Assembly: GCA_964030785.1 (NCBI GenBank)
Contig: OZ034971.1
Coordinates: 19,466,365 to 19,530,364 of the forward strand
Reading direction: 5' to 3'
Length of the DNA: 64,000 nt
From: Siderastrea siderea
Taxonomy: Eukaryota; Cnidaria; Anthozoa; Scleractinia; Rhizangiidae
This document shows positions 11,548-21,499 of the stretch, piece after piece. Both the position numbers and the translations under genes were made by a program. Position 1 is the first letter of the stretch, and each line of letters begins with the position of its first letter. Below the pieces are notes generated by a model. The model worked only from the letters and a program-made list of their open reading frames with translations. It searched no databases and was not told the DNA's origin.

Positions 11548-12212
11548 CTGGAACAAAAGAAAAGGGATGTTTTACTTAGGGGAAACATATCATTGTCAGG
11601 ATAAAGCCTTTGTACCATTTGAAGCGTCCCTATAGTTCGTGCCTCTGTCCTAAAGACATTTTATCGAAGCTTGTTGTGACTCATTCTGTGACCCAACAAT
11701 TCGTAAGCGTCTCAAAGGGATCGCTTCCTTTAGCCTTCTCTGCGAATTTTTTATTCTTATTCACCACCACCGCTATTTTTTTAACATTTTTACTTCCCTG
11801 TATTTTCAATCAACTTTAAAAAGTTGAAGTTGAGGATAGGATCAGTGCCATTTCTTTTTATTTATTTTCTCCATTTTTTACCTTCCTGTATTATGAAAGC
11901 ACTCAAAAAAGTTGAAGTTCAGGATTAGATTGGACCATACTCCTAAAATTGCTAAATATAACTTAAATGAGGTATTCCTTAGGAGATCCGCTGATGGTGA
12001 GCAAGCCTACCGTGTCTACCTATGTATACACTGGGTGGTATCTTCCATTTGTTGCATAAGAAGCATCGAGTGAGAGGTAACATAACTAGACAGCTCAATG
12101 TGGATGTTTGCAGCGGTGCAGGCAGATCAGATTGTTAGCCGTTAGAAACAGTTTACAGCCAATGTAAATTTTCTTTAAAGTCTTGGGTCAACCGTCAAAA
12201 AAGTCAACTTAC

Positions 12213-12400
12213 CTTCGCAGTTAAAGCATCCTCGAAAAAAGCTAGTATCACCATCAAAGATAGAGAACCCTCCGTATTTGATTGCCACAGAAGCACAGTG
12301 AGTTGTGCATGGCTTAAGCACAAGTCTGGTTCCCGCTGATTGGCGGAGCAAGTGGCTGCGTCATGTCCAATACAAGAATAACACTGTGTCGGATTTCCAA
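12213..12400 (-). pseudogene. Gene 1, domain 1 exon A, frameshifted
   Basis: The 5' half reads VGNPTQCYSCIGHDAATC, the expected start. The 3' half (TTHCASVAIKYGG, then FFRGCFNCEG) lies in another frame. The exon is 188 nt instead of 186 or 189. The break falls near 12300-12320, just before the THC motif. Donor GTAAGT and acceptor TTACACAG are fine. Confidence 0.75.
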
Positions 12401-12561
12401 CTGTGTAATAGAAGTGTATAGTAAGGCTTTTGGCATACTACTTTTATCACATTATTTTTGGATACTGTAAATGGTTTGAACTACGCAGATTAGTCATCAT
12501 ATCATAAGTCGGTAAAGTATGATCGTCCGGGTGAGTGTAGTCCTGAGAAGGACTGTTTGTG

Positions 12562-12612
12562 ATGACATTGACTGACGTTTCGACAACCTGAGTGGAAGTC
12601 ACCATCGCGTGA
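12562..12612 (-). ncRNA. Degenerate hammerhead-like motif (pseudo-LTR copy)
   Basis: The minus strand carries TGACTTCCACTCAGGTTGTCGAAAC, the stem II and 3' core of a hammerhead ribozyme, but the CTGATGA core is altered to GCGATGG. It is the partner of the plus-strand copy at 13705-13758 and probably inactive. Confidence 0.4.
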
Positions 12613-13704
12613 ATGCGTAAAGTGTGAATCTTTTCGTGGTCCTCCTGATTGGTTGACAAACTCACGTTATTGATCATCCATCTGTTAAGCCGTGATGTTA
12701 TTGGCTGCATGTGAAGACTATAAAACGTGATTAGTGCTTTTCGTTCCGCCTTTCGTTAGTCAGGTGTACGTCGGTCTGTGGTTGGTAAAATTAGTCGGTT
12801 TGTCTATTGATCGTCTGTCTTGTTAGTGCCGTCAATCAGTCGTTTGTAAATTACAGGTAGTTGTTGGCAACAGTTCAGTGGTGTTTACAAGTTAGTAAAC
12901 CAACTTTCTAGGGTGATTCGTTGATAGTAGGTCCGCTCTGTAGGTAACGCATTTAGCAGAGTCACAGTCAATTCTGTGGTTTGTTTGTAAATCGTGCTCA
13001 ACAATGTGATTGTTCATATCACCATTTCTAGTAGCTCGTTTGTGTTGAGTCAGTCGTATGTTCATTCTCAGCAATATATGTTGCCTGGCAGTCACAGCAT
13101 TTGATCTTACAAACTGCTCCCTGTCCGTCACTTGGCTCGTCTTTGTCGTTAACTTTGGTCAACAGCTGTCGCAAAGTAGTGATAGGTTTGTGAGCAAAAC
13201 GGATGTTGTAGGGTTGTAGGATTCGCGCTATAGTTTCAGAAGTCCATTTGATATTAGGTATAGTTGCATTCGTTGCTTTGTGAGAAATAGGGTAGTTAGA
13301 TGATTGGTCGAGTAGCCTGTCGGTATGCGTCGGGTATCTGTAAATTGTCGTCCGTAGTTTGCTATTGTCACGCGTAACTAAGCAATCTAAAAAGGTATTT
13401 TACCATTTTCCTCGATCTCCTTAGTGAACTGTATGTCAACGTTCTTGTCTGTTGAAGTCTTGGTGAAAGTCGCCGATTTCGTGTTTGTGTACAGCTGTGA
13501 AGGTATCGTCAACGTTGCGCAGCCAGAGTGGTAGTGTTCGTTCTTAAGTTGTAAGTATGTTTTGCATAGCGATTTCTGCTACAATAACGACAACCGGTGT
13601 GCCCATAGCTGTTCCATGTAACTGTTGCTAGTGCTTGCCTTTGTACTAAAAGTAAGTAGAAGAAAAACAAAGGTTCAGTAACATCTACTGACGATTCACA
13701 GTTC

Positions 13705-13758
13705 ACTTGACTCTGATCATGACTTCCGCTCAGGTTGTCGAAACGTCAGTCAGTGTCA
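13705..13758 (+). ncRNA. Hammerhead-ribozyme-like motif of the Penelope element
   Basis: Reads CTGATCA, a stem-II segment GACTTCC...GTTGTC, then CGAAAC, a minimal stem III and GTC. The flanks TTGACT and AGTGTCA can form stem I with one bulge. Penelope-like elements are known to encode such ribozymes in their terminal repeats. The core G in CTGATGA is changed to C here, so this copy is probably impaired. Confidence 0.5.
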
Positions 13759-13935
13759 CCACAAACAGTCCTTCTCAGGACTACACTCACCAGAACGATC
13801 ATACTTCACCGTCTTTCTGGATAAATAAGATTAAAACAGCCTGAACCAGTTTGTTTTATATTGTGTTCAAATTCCTACGTACCAGCCTAACTACCTACTT
13901 ACCGACCTGCTACACTAACTACAGCTTCATTTCTA

Positions 13936-14185
13936 AAACAGACATACCTACCCACCTGCCTACCTACCTGCCTGCCTACCTACCTACCTACCTACCTACC
14001 TACCCACCTACCTACCTACCTACCCACCTGCCTGCCTACCTACCTACCTACCTACCTACCTGCCTGCCTACCTACCTGCCTACCTATCTACCTACCTACC
14101 TACCTACCTACCTACCTACCTGCCTGCCTACCTACCTACCTTCCTACCCACCTGCCTACCTACCTACCTATCACCCACTTGCCTA
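13936..14185 (+). repeat. CTAC/CTGC tetranucleotide microsatellite
   Basis: About 240 bases of CCTA units with interspersed CCTG and CCCA variants, in intron 1 of gene 1. The open plus-strand frame through it (repeated Tyr-Leu-Pro-Thr) is only a consequence of the repeat. Confidence 0.95.
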
Positions 14186-14387
14186 CTACATACCATCTAA
14201 CTGCCTACCTTCTCACCTAACAACCATCGTACTTACCTCAACCTACGCATCTACCTAAACCTTTGTACTTATGTTACCTAAATAAGTACCTAGCTGCATA
14301 TTCACCCGGAAACGTACTAAGACAGGTAGGCTTTAAGATATTAAAGCGAACGTCAAAATTAATATAATTTAAAAACCTCATACTCAC

Positions 14388-14433
14388 CAACCACATCTGC
14401 AAAGATTAAGATGACCGCAGGAAACAGCTTCAT
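14388..14433 (-). CDS. Gene 1 signal-peptide exon
   Basis: ATG followed by 15 codons reading MKLFPAVILIFADVV, a compact hydrophobic signal peptide. The exon ends in phase 1 at GTT G/GTGAGTAT, a strong donor. It matches the gene 2 first exon (MKLF..A..L.FA.DAV) and its upstream sequence is also similar (ending in a few A/C before ATG), so start choice is supported by the paralogue. Confidence 0.75.
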
Positions 14434-15634
14434 GTTCGTATTATAAGAATAATATCACTTGTGGGATGACAAAAAAAAAGTTACTACGTGCCTAGTCGGT
14501 ATCGACCCGAAATGATCTCCAGTAATGTGACGAACTCAACTAAATAAAAATAATCCTGAACCTTCCCCGGAACTTATACCTGTATTTCTGTATTTATTTA
14601 AATTGCTAAGCAAAGAGTTCTTCATCTGAAATTGTCAGATTTTTAGAGAATTTCTTGCGTTTTCAGCCTCTAGTCTGATCTAGCAAATGTGGTAACGTCA
14701 TGTTTTCATGGATGCATTTGTAACTTCGTCCGTTATATGGTATGCTGATAAATAAGCACTGATCTACGAAACTGGCCCCGGATGCAAAAAGAAACTTAAC
14801 ATTAAGTGGGAATTTTGCAACTGTTCCCTGTTTTGCGGAGGTTTTTTTTCACACCGTCATTGCATATGTTTTCTCCGCTTATATTCTTTAATCCGCCTTC
14901 AGCCGATTTATCCATAATAGCGTGCAATAAAATCCTCCGGAACACAGAGAATGCTTGTCGAAATTCCCACCGCTTAGTCTTAAGTTTCTTTACGCACCTA
15001 ACATCGTAACGTCGTAACATCGAATCAAGTCGAAGTATATATCGCTTGAATTCGCAACATTTGGCCGCATTTGGCCGCAGTCCCAACGTTAATCATAACA
15101 ATAACATAACTGTCCACAGTAAAGGTTTTTGCGGCGGCCCGAACACATGTTCTCAAGAAAAAAACGGTGTTAATGTCGATCGAGTCGCTTTTCTCACGTG
15201 AAGAGATATAAATATCAAAATTAATCTGCCACTTGCCACCGACGTCACCGTAGCTCAGAGGAAGTGCAATCGCTCGCAAAGGAGATGACCCGAGATTGAT
15301 TCTATGTCAAGGGGGAAAAAATGTGGTCTTTTGTTTCTTTGTGTTTTTTTTTTTTACGACCAATTAGAAAGTTGATTTTAACAACAATAATAAAGTAACA
15401 ATTAAAAAATAATCTTCATTCTCTTAAATTAAAAAAAAAATGGAATTCCATTTTAATTTCAAAAAAAATCAAAAAATCGTCTTGGATGCATCATAGGACA
15501 AGGAAAGGGGTGCTCACATATTTAGAACGTCCGTTTAAAATGTACAGACAAATGATAGGATAAATAGGTCACCTACTCCTGATCTTTTCGACAAGAAATA
15601 CTTAAATACTATGATCTACTGAAAGTTTACACAG
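14434..15634. other. Gene 1 upstream region
   Basis: About 1.2 kb upstream of the gene 1 start, where its promoter should lie. I see no clear TATA box or other site I can support, and no coding frame with good evidence. Confidence 0.35.
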
Positions 15635-15889
15635 AAATCAACATGGGCTCCTGGTGAAGCTAATAGAGCAAGATACCAGAAATCAGTCAGTTTCTACCGA
15701 CATAGAGCTGGCAGAATTGATACTTCTATCAGCAAAGCAGCAAGTCATAGCAACACACACAACCTTTACAATCATCGACCAAAACATTCTACTAACCTAA
15801 CCTGCAAATTTAGTACATTTGCCACAGAACATGGGTGTAGACATGAAGGTCTTGCTACTACAGCTTACAAGAATTATCGAAGGTTTTAA
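15635..15889 (+). CDS. Isolated open frame, possible terminal exon of an unknown gene
   Basis: Behind an acceptor-like GTTTACACAG, 84 codons run open to TAA, starting KSTWAPGEANRARYQK and ending near GLATTAYKNYRRF. The composition (Arg, His, Ser, Tyr rich, mixed polar) looks more like protein than AT-rich noise, but there is no ATG near its start and I found no upstream partner exon. I do not recognise the family. It could also be a fragment of an unrecognised repeat. Confidence 0.3.
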   Translation, partial: KSTWAPGEANRARYQKSVSFYRHRAGRIDTSISKAASHSNTHNLYNHRPKHSTNLTCKFSTFATEHGCRHEGLATTAYKNYRRF

Positions 15890-16529
15890 AGGCACGGCAC
15901 ATTAACTTTAAACTCAACCGTGTGGCACATCCATCAACTTCCAAGTCAATAGTGTGGCACATTCATCAATCGGCAATTTCCTTAGCTACATGCGACCCCT
16001 GTCTTTGTGTGCGTTGTTATTATTGTAGTAAAGGATGTGGGGAGGTAAAGGGTCCCTATGACTTGGAAGGCTCTGAAAAATGGATGAATAGTCAGAACCT
16101 GATCTTAAAGCTGGGTTTTTTTAATTTCTTTCTTTTTTTTTTTATTTATTAACTTTTTTGGCAAGGTAGCAACTAGAGATCTGTAGTTAACTATGCAAAT
16201 CAATGATGCCTCATTTTTACCTTTCAATTAACTTGCTTGGAGCTTACAAAGACTCAAACACAAAGACATTGATAGTCAAAAAATGCCAGAAACCAGGAGT
16301 GAAAGTAAGATAAACAGACACCTGGAATTCTCTCAAACTGCAGGACTGTATCTTTGTCTGTAAAGAGAAAACACTGTCCATGGATAAACTTCTTAAATGC
16401 CACAAAGCTTTGTGTCAGATTTGTTTTTCTTTAGTCATTTGAATGAACTGTATGAATTACAAGCGTATGTCATATAATTCGATGACAACTTGGAAATTTT
16501 CAGCTTGCAAATCAGGAAGGACTATTAAA

Positions 16530-16905
16530 CTTAAAGGGAACATTCACTGTTGTGACAAATTGACGTAAATTAGTTGAAATAAAGTCTCAATTCCAATTCT
16601 TTAAGTTATCTAGTGGAAAGAAAGTCTTAGTGCACTACAAGTTGGATATAATTATTTACGTCAGTCCCCTATTTTTCGTTTTCGAAATTCCTGCGCGCTG
16701 TCACTGTGTTTATATGACGTGATAGGGTTGCTCATATTGTTGCATACAAATTAAAATAAATGCCACATACATAGATGATACTTACGTGCAACTTTGCGTT
16801 TACTAAAACTTCCTTTCCACTCAATACAAAAAACAATGGAATTTGGACTTTTGTTCCCAACAATTTAATGTCAAATGGGTATAACAGTGGAGGCTCCCTT
16901 TAAAG
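16530..16905. repeat. TIR element (MITE-like), about 375 bp
   Basis: The left end TTAAAGGGAACATTCACTGT and the right end (complement TTAAAGGGAGCCTCCACTGT) are imperfect inverted copies extending about 45 bases. No coding content. Confidence 0.55.
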
Positions 16906-17019
16906 TAAAGGATCATGACGACAATATCTAAAGAACCTTCATGTATATATGACGATGATTTTCTTCATACTAGAGTTTCAACTTGATCCAACTCCGCCCT
17001 TGCGAATTTTTTTTTCTAA

Positions 17020-17070
17020 TTTAAGAGACGTGTTTCGATAGTTCAGACGTCATCATCAGTTTAAGGGAAA
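17020..17070 (-). ncRNA. Hammerhead-ribozyme-like motif, intact core
   Basis: The minus strand reads CTGATGATGACGTCTGAACT followed by ATCGAAACACGTC: the CTGATGA and CGAAAC core elements, a stem-II candidate between them, a minimal stem III and a GTC cleavage triplet. TTAA on both flanks can pair as stem I. This is the arrangement of ribozymes in Penelope-like elements. No RT frame is recognised next to it, so it may be a solo terminal repeat. Confidence 0.5.
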
Positions 17071-19712
17071 TGAAAATCCATGTTGAGTTACATAGCACGC
17101 ACGTGGCCAAAAACGAATACGTTGAATGGTGTTTCAGACTCCAACGGAAGTAGAATGCGGACGGCTGCCAAAATTACTTGAGGGGTATTGACAGATTTAT
17201 GTGATTGACATGTTGACTACAGGTTTTTCTCGTTTAATGTACGTATATTCTTTAATTTTGAACTGAAATTTAGTAGCTACATAGACAAGGATCTTAAAAA
17301 AATCAGTTCAACCAGAGGTACCACTGGACTTTGAATTCTGTAAATGTTTAAATACGAAGTCATGTTGTACTCCCTTAATTAAATAACGAGTAATTTACAT
17401 TTTTAAATTTTCTGATTATGGAGGAGGTGGGGGAGGGGAAGCTGGGGGAATGAATGTGAAAACTCACCTGTATCAAGACTAAAAGTGAAACTCTGGCGCT
17501 CACCTACGCTCACTTAAGACCCTCTCTCCCTCCCCCTCCCCTCACTCCCAAACAAAACTCTAACCTTGGCTAAGTCCGTGACTTGAGAAGATCCATCCGA
17601 AGATAAATGAATTTTTGGACGCGTGTGAAAACGATGTGGGCTAGCTTCCCCAACATAACAAGTATTACTTCTTGCCCAATAAAATTCTTAGACCAAACAC
17701 ATACTGATCCTGCTGGGAAAGGGATATTTCACGATTTAAAGATTCTTGTTTTGCAATCAAATTGATAAGTTTTCGCAGCTTGTTTTAGGCTGTAACCAAG
17801 AACTGGCCAATGGAAGACACCTTAAAATAGAACTAAGGTATTTCCTGAGCACTGACACCTGATGTAGATCGATTGCAGTAGCCTTTAACTGCTATAGATA
17901 TGAATTGGTAGATTAACCTATCTAGGATATGCTCAGGAAAGAGATTATTACGTAAAATCAAGGATTCAATTTAATTTTTGAATGTCATTTTGGAAACCCA
18001 ACCGTGTAGTTTATTTTAGTCAAGTTAAAGTTTCTCAGATCTTATTGTAGACCATTATACAGAAGTAATAGTTTCCCCGAAAAATCTGTGAAGAGTTAGC
18101 CTGCTATTTGGTTTATTTTATACCTCGTTTTGTTTTGCAAAAGCCGTATTCATACGGATCGAGTTGTTTATTATTTATCGGTTTCGGTTTGCTTTTATAG
18201 CGCCTGGTATTTCGCCTCGACTTTTTTCGTCTTCAGAAAATTGTCATTGCAAAAATTGGGGGGGTGAACATACACGATGTTTCCATTCGTGCAAATATCG
18301 AAGAATTATCCACCCATTTTGCCAAGGATAAACTAATTATTTATTTATTTATATACCGTATATATTTAAAGCAGCAATTATTAAATACGTCACGTGGCCG
18401 ATGATGTCATATTTTCTCGAATACTTGCAAAACCTGCTTGAAACCTTAAACTTAATATCTGTTTTGAAAGGCATAAATTTGAAAAATACGTCGACTGGCG
18501 TGATATACATGAAAGGGCTGCTTGGGTCCTTGACGGAGCACTGATCAAACTTTAGGATTTTACGCATGCGCAGATTCAAACGGGGAGAGCCAACTTAATT
18601 AATAGCCAAGGATAAAATTACTCGAGAGCCATGTAGTTTCGATGTGACATCTCCGAGGAACTCAGACGAAATTGCAAATTGTCCAAATTTCTTCAAGGTT
18701 TAATTCCCATAAAAGTGTTGAATTAACGAAAACAAACATAACATTAGAGCGCTTCTCAACTGAGCGTTGAATAAGTAATCACACAAACTAATCACAGCGA
18801 ACGCCAAAGAACACAACTCAAAGAACCAATCAGAGCTTGAAGGGAATACATGTCAAAGACACCAAACGCGAGTGAACGCGTGCGACGGAGACATTATTGA
18901 CTTAAACCAATCACAGAGTGGAGCAAGCAAAACCAAAGCAATCAAAGCAAACGTGAAACAACTCCGGCACTGTATTCAGAAATCCTCTACTACATCCGGG
19001 GAGCCTCGGCATCGTGTGAGAGTAACGTTGTGCTATATACGGAACACTGTTACTGAGAATAAACTCTTTACAAAAACATTGAAAACAAGCTCCGAGTTCA
19101 CAGTTTTTTCCTTGTAAGGCCTATATATAAACGGCATCAAAAAGGGATCAATGTCAAGGGTCCTTATCGATCCATGTAGTGATATATTATCATTGGTCAT
19201 ATTTGCTGCGGCATGTTGCACGCAAACTTCCCTGTATTTATGAAACACACGTCATTAAGACAGAGGGTTTTAGTATCCGGCAATTAGATATTTGACAGTT
19301 GGACACTATTTACTTCCAACACCAATGCTTTGTATTGTCTTATGCACCCCCCCCCCCCCACCCCCCCTTCAAAGTTGATATGGTTCTAATGTTTGACTCT
19401 AGATATGTAGGCACAACCCAGGTGCTGTGTGTTTATAAATTTTTCTTTAATATGCAAGCTTAAACATGGAACGAATCTATAAGACTGAGGCTGAGGTGTT
19501 CAGCCTGTCAATTCCAAATCCCAAGGGATGCCGATGGTGGCATTTGATTGGCTCACTTGCCAGACCAAAAGGAACGTGCTTTCGAACGTGCTTTCTCTCA
19601 TTACTCGCAAAATTGGTAGCCGATGAACAAGATAAAATAAATAAAAACTTCGTCGAAAGCGGATTTAAAGGAAGACTCAACTCTTCAAGCCGTAGTATTA
19701 CGTAGTTTCGTT
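17071..19712. other. Intergenic stretch without recognised features
   Basis: AT-rich sequence with a C-run at 19346-19371 and no gene or repeat structure I can support. Short frames at 18872-19117 and 19466-19705 show no domain. Confidence 0.4.
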
Positions 19713-19911
19713 TTAAGAGGCTCTGACTGTAAATATCGAGAATCGGCGGACAAGCTCAGAAAATCGAAAATCCTGATAACTTGCCAGAAGAACACTTTTG
19801 GGGAGCTATCTTCGAAAATATTACTTAAACCTTCTGGAATTCTATTGTTTTCGGGAAATTCGGAAAAACGGTTTTGCTTAATTTATTACGCAATAATCAG
19901 GCTTACAAATT

Positions 19912-20083
19912 ATGAATATATGATATTCATATATTTGAACTGAGGAATGAAGAAATAAATGTAAAGAAGATCCTTGCAGTTATTAACGCAACTTATGCAG
20001 TTGCGAAAAGAAAGCCTGAAAAAATCAGGCTTGCCGGGACTCGAACCCTGACCTCTGCGATACCGGTGCAGCGCTCTAACCAA
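19912..20083 (-). repeat. tRNA-derived SINE inserted in the left arm
   Basis: The minus strand reads TTGGTTAGAGCGCTGCACC (box A) and GGTTCGAGTCCCGGC (box B), followed by GCCTGATTTTTTCAGGC and a 3' region with GCAACTGCATAAGTTGCG. That is a tRNA-like pol III head with a shared SINE body. The right arm of the surrounding inverted repeat lacks it and serves as an empty site. AATT flanks both ends, consistent with a short target duplication. A second, tail-only copy lies at 23160-23222. Confidence 0.7.
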
Positions 20084-20715
20084 TTAAACAAATTGAAAAC
20101 GCTTGCTTTAAAACCGTTTGCAACGCCAGAAAACAATTTTAATTCTAAATGATAGCAATGCCCTTATACTTTCTATCAATGGGAATTGCATGGAGTTTTG
20201 CTTTATTTATGTGGTTTGGTGGTTCTTTGAAACAAAAATTGGTAAACTACAGAGGCTTCAAATGGGTCTTGGTATGTCTAATATCGAATTGAAATAAACA
20301 CTGTGATAAAGTTTGGCCCTACTTCTATTATGATATGAAATAAAAAATCTGGGCAATTCAGGCTCGCGCTGACAAAAACAAAAATTCGCGAACCAGTGTT
20401 GTGCATAATGAAATGAATGAAATGAAAAGTAGTAGTTTGGGTGAGCTTAATTTAGAGGATTTTATCCACTGAAGACACACAAAGAATGGACTAAAACATT
20501 TCTTCAATCTATTCTTGCATTGTTTTGGGCTTGTACTATTTCTACGTAAAACTAAAGAGAAGGAGAAGAAGTTTTTAAAAATTCTTAGAACATGGTCACA
20601 CCCACTCAGCCAATCAGTGTCCAGCATTTCGATGCTCTATATTCCATAAACTGTCTTAAATTATGTAAAGTGGCGGGGGCTTTGAAGCACAGGGAAATTG
20701 CGGGGTAAAAGTACA

Positions 20716-20862
20716 GAGAATTTCTGCATTCATTAGTGGTTTTATATAGAGCATACTAATGAGGCATTGTTTTCCTTTGTTTGGAAGTCTCATTAGTATG
20801 CTCTATATAGAGCATACTAATAACTAAGTAGAAACTACTAATGAATGCACAAATTCTCTGTG
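20716..20862. repeat. Foldback element, about 147 bp
   Basis: Outer inverted repeats CAGAGAATTTCTGCATTCAT and its near-complement enclose a second inner palindrome built from AGAGCATACTAATGAG. Nested inside the large inverted-arm element. Confidence 0.65.
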
Positions 20863-21454
20863 AATATTTATAACTAAATCGATAAAAACAACAGCTTCAA
20901 CGGCGATGTCAAAAAAAACAACAAAAAATGCAATCTTGTAATAGCAAAGCAAAAATGCAAATCGAAAGAAAAACCATTACTTTACAGCTTTACATGAAAT
21001 AAAAAATGTTCAGACCTTAATTGAAATAGAAAGACAGACTTGTTTCTGCGCGCTTACCGGACTACGAGTGTTGTACTTGAACTTGTCTTTGGTCTCTAGC
21101 TTGGCTTTCCCTGCGGGTTCCCCACTTGCTGGTGCCGGTGGTCGTAGCGCGTAGAAGACTGCTTTCACCAGTGTAAATCTAGTAAATCTTGTAGGGCAAT
21201 CACTGCCTCGAGTTCCTCAGTCCGTGTATTGGCTCATGGCTGTTTACGCATCAACTGCGATAAACCGCGCGGTGAAGCACTCTCAGTAAAACATTGCAAC
21301 TCAAAGGCGTGTGTACAATAGCAAAAATATCGTAAACAAAATAGCAACTTGATTTCAAGGTGAGAACTAAAAAATTAAAATGCAAAAATACACAATTTAT
21401 GCAAAAATACACAAAAATACACAAAAATGCAAAAATACACAAAAATACACTCGC

Positions 21455-21499
21455 AAGATAGAATGCCACTCGGCCTGCGGCCTCGTGGCATTCTATCTT
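21455..21499. repeat. Perfect 15-bp hairpin with GC-rich loop
   Basis: AAGATAGAATGCCAC and its exact complement flank a 15-base loop (TCGGCCTGCGGCCTC) that can itself pair. It follows a short run of ACAAAAATAC units. Likely a snap-back remnant; a terminator or structured RNA function cannot be claimed. Confidence 0.6.

Larger units (their letters stand above)
12500..13815 (-). mobile_element. Penelope-like element remnant with GIY-YIG-like endonuclease and inverted terminal repeats
   Basis: On the minus strand, broken frames give RT motifs (HGTAMGTPV, VDDTFTAVHKHE, FLDCLVTRDN) at about 13640-13390, then VCKIKCCDCQATYI and NGDMNNHIVEH with TNHRIDCDSAKCVTY at about 13140-12890. This order, RT C-terminus then a KIxCxxCxxxYIGE-type GIY-YIG nuclease, is the hallmark of canonical Penelope-like elements. 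The N-terminal half of RT is missing (5' truncation). Stops and frameshifts make it inactive. The ends (about 12512-12612 and 13729-13811) are inverted copies carrying GTTGTCGAAACGTCAGTCA, as in PLE pseudo-LTRs. It sits in intron 1 of gene 1, in the same orientation. Confidence 0.8.
4129..14433 (-). pseudogene. Gene 1: tandem Ly6/uPAR-like (three-finger) multidomain gene, decayed
   Basis: Minus-strand gene assembled from a signal exon (14433), four A/B exon pairs and a linker exon (to 4129), all in the same order and with the same phase-1 junctions as gene 2. Family role: LU domains are disulfide-rich extracellular binding modules, usually secreted or GPI-anchored. Lesions: exon A of domain 1 is 188 nt (not a multiple of 3) and changes frame; exon B of domain 2 is 113 nt and changes frame; exon A of domain 3 has a TAG and a Cys-to-Tyr change; exon B of domain 1 has two compensating indels; domain 4 has lost several cysteines. 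Splice sites remain intact at every exon. It is either a pseudogene or a gene read only through exon skipping. Introns hold a Penelope-like remnant, microsatellites and a tandem duplication. The last exon is not found. Confidence 0.7.

Noticed and set aside
8575..14185. CRISPR array from regularly spaced short repeats
   Set aside because: The repeats are contiguous microsatellites without unique spacers, in a eukaryotic genome.
13851..14258. 135-codon plus-strand frame of Tyr-Leu-Pro-Thr repeats
   Set aside because: It is the translation of the CTAC microsatellite; no coding signal beyond the repeat.
20030..20083. A functional tRNA gene on the minus strand
   Set aside because: Only box A and B regions are tRNA-like, followed by a SINE body; no closed acceptor stem.
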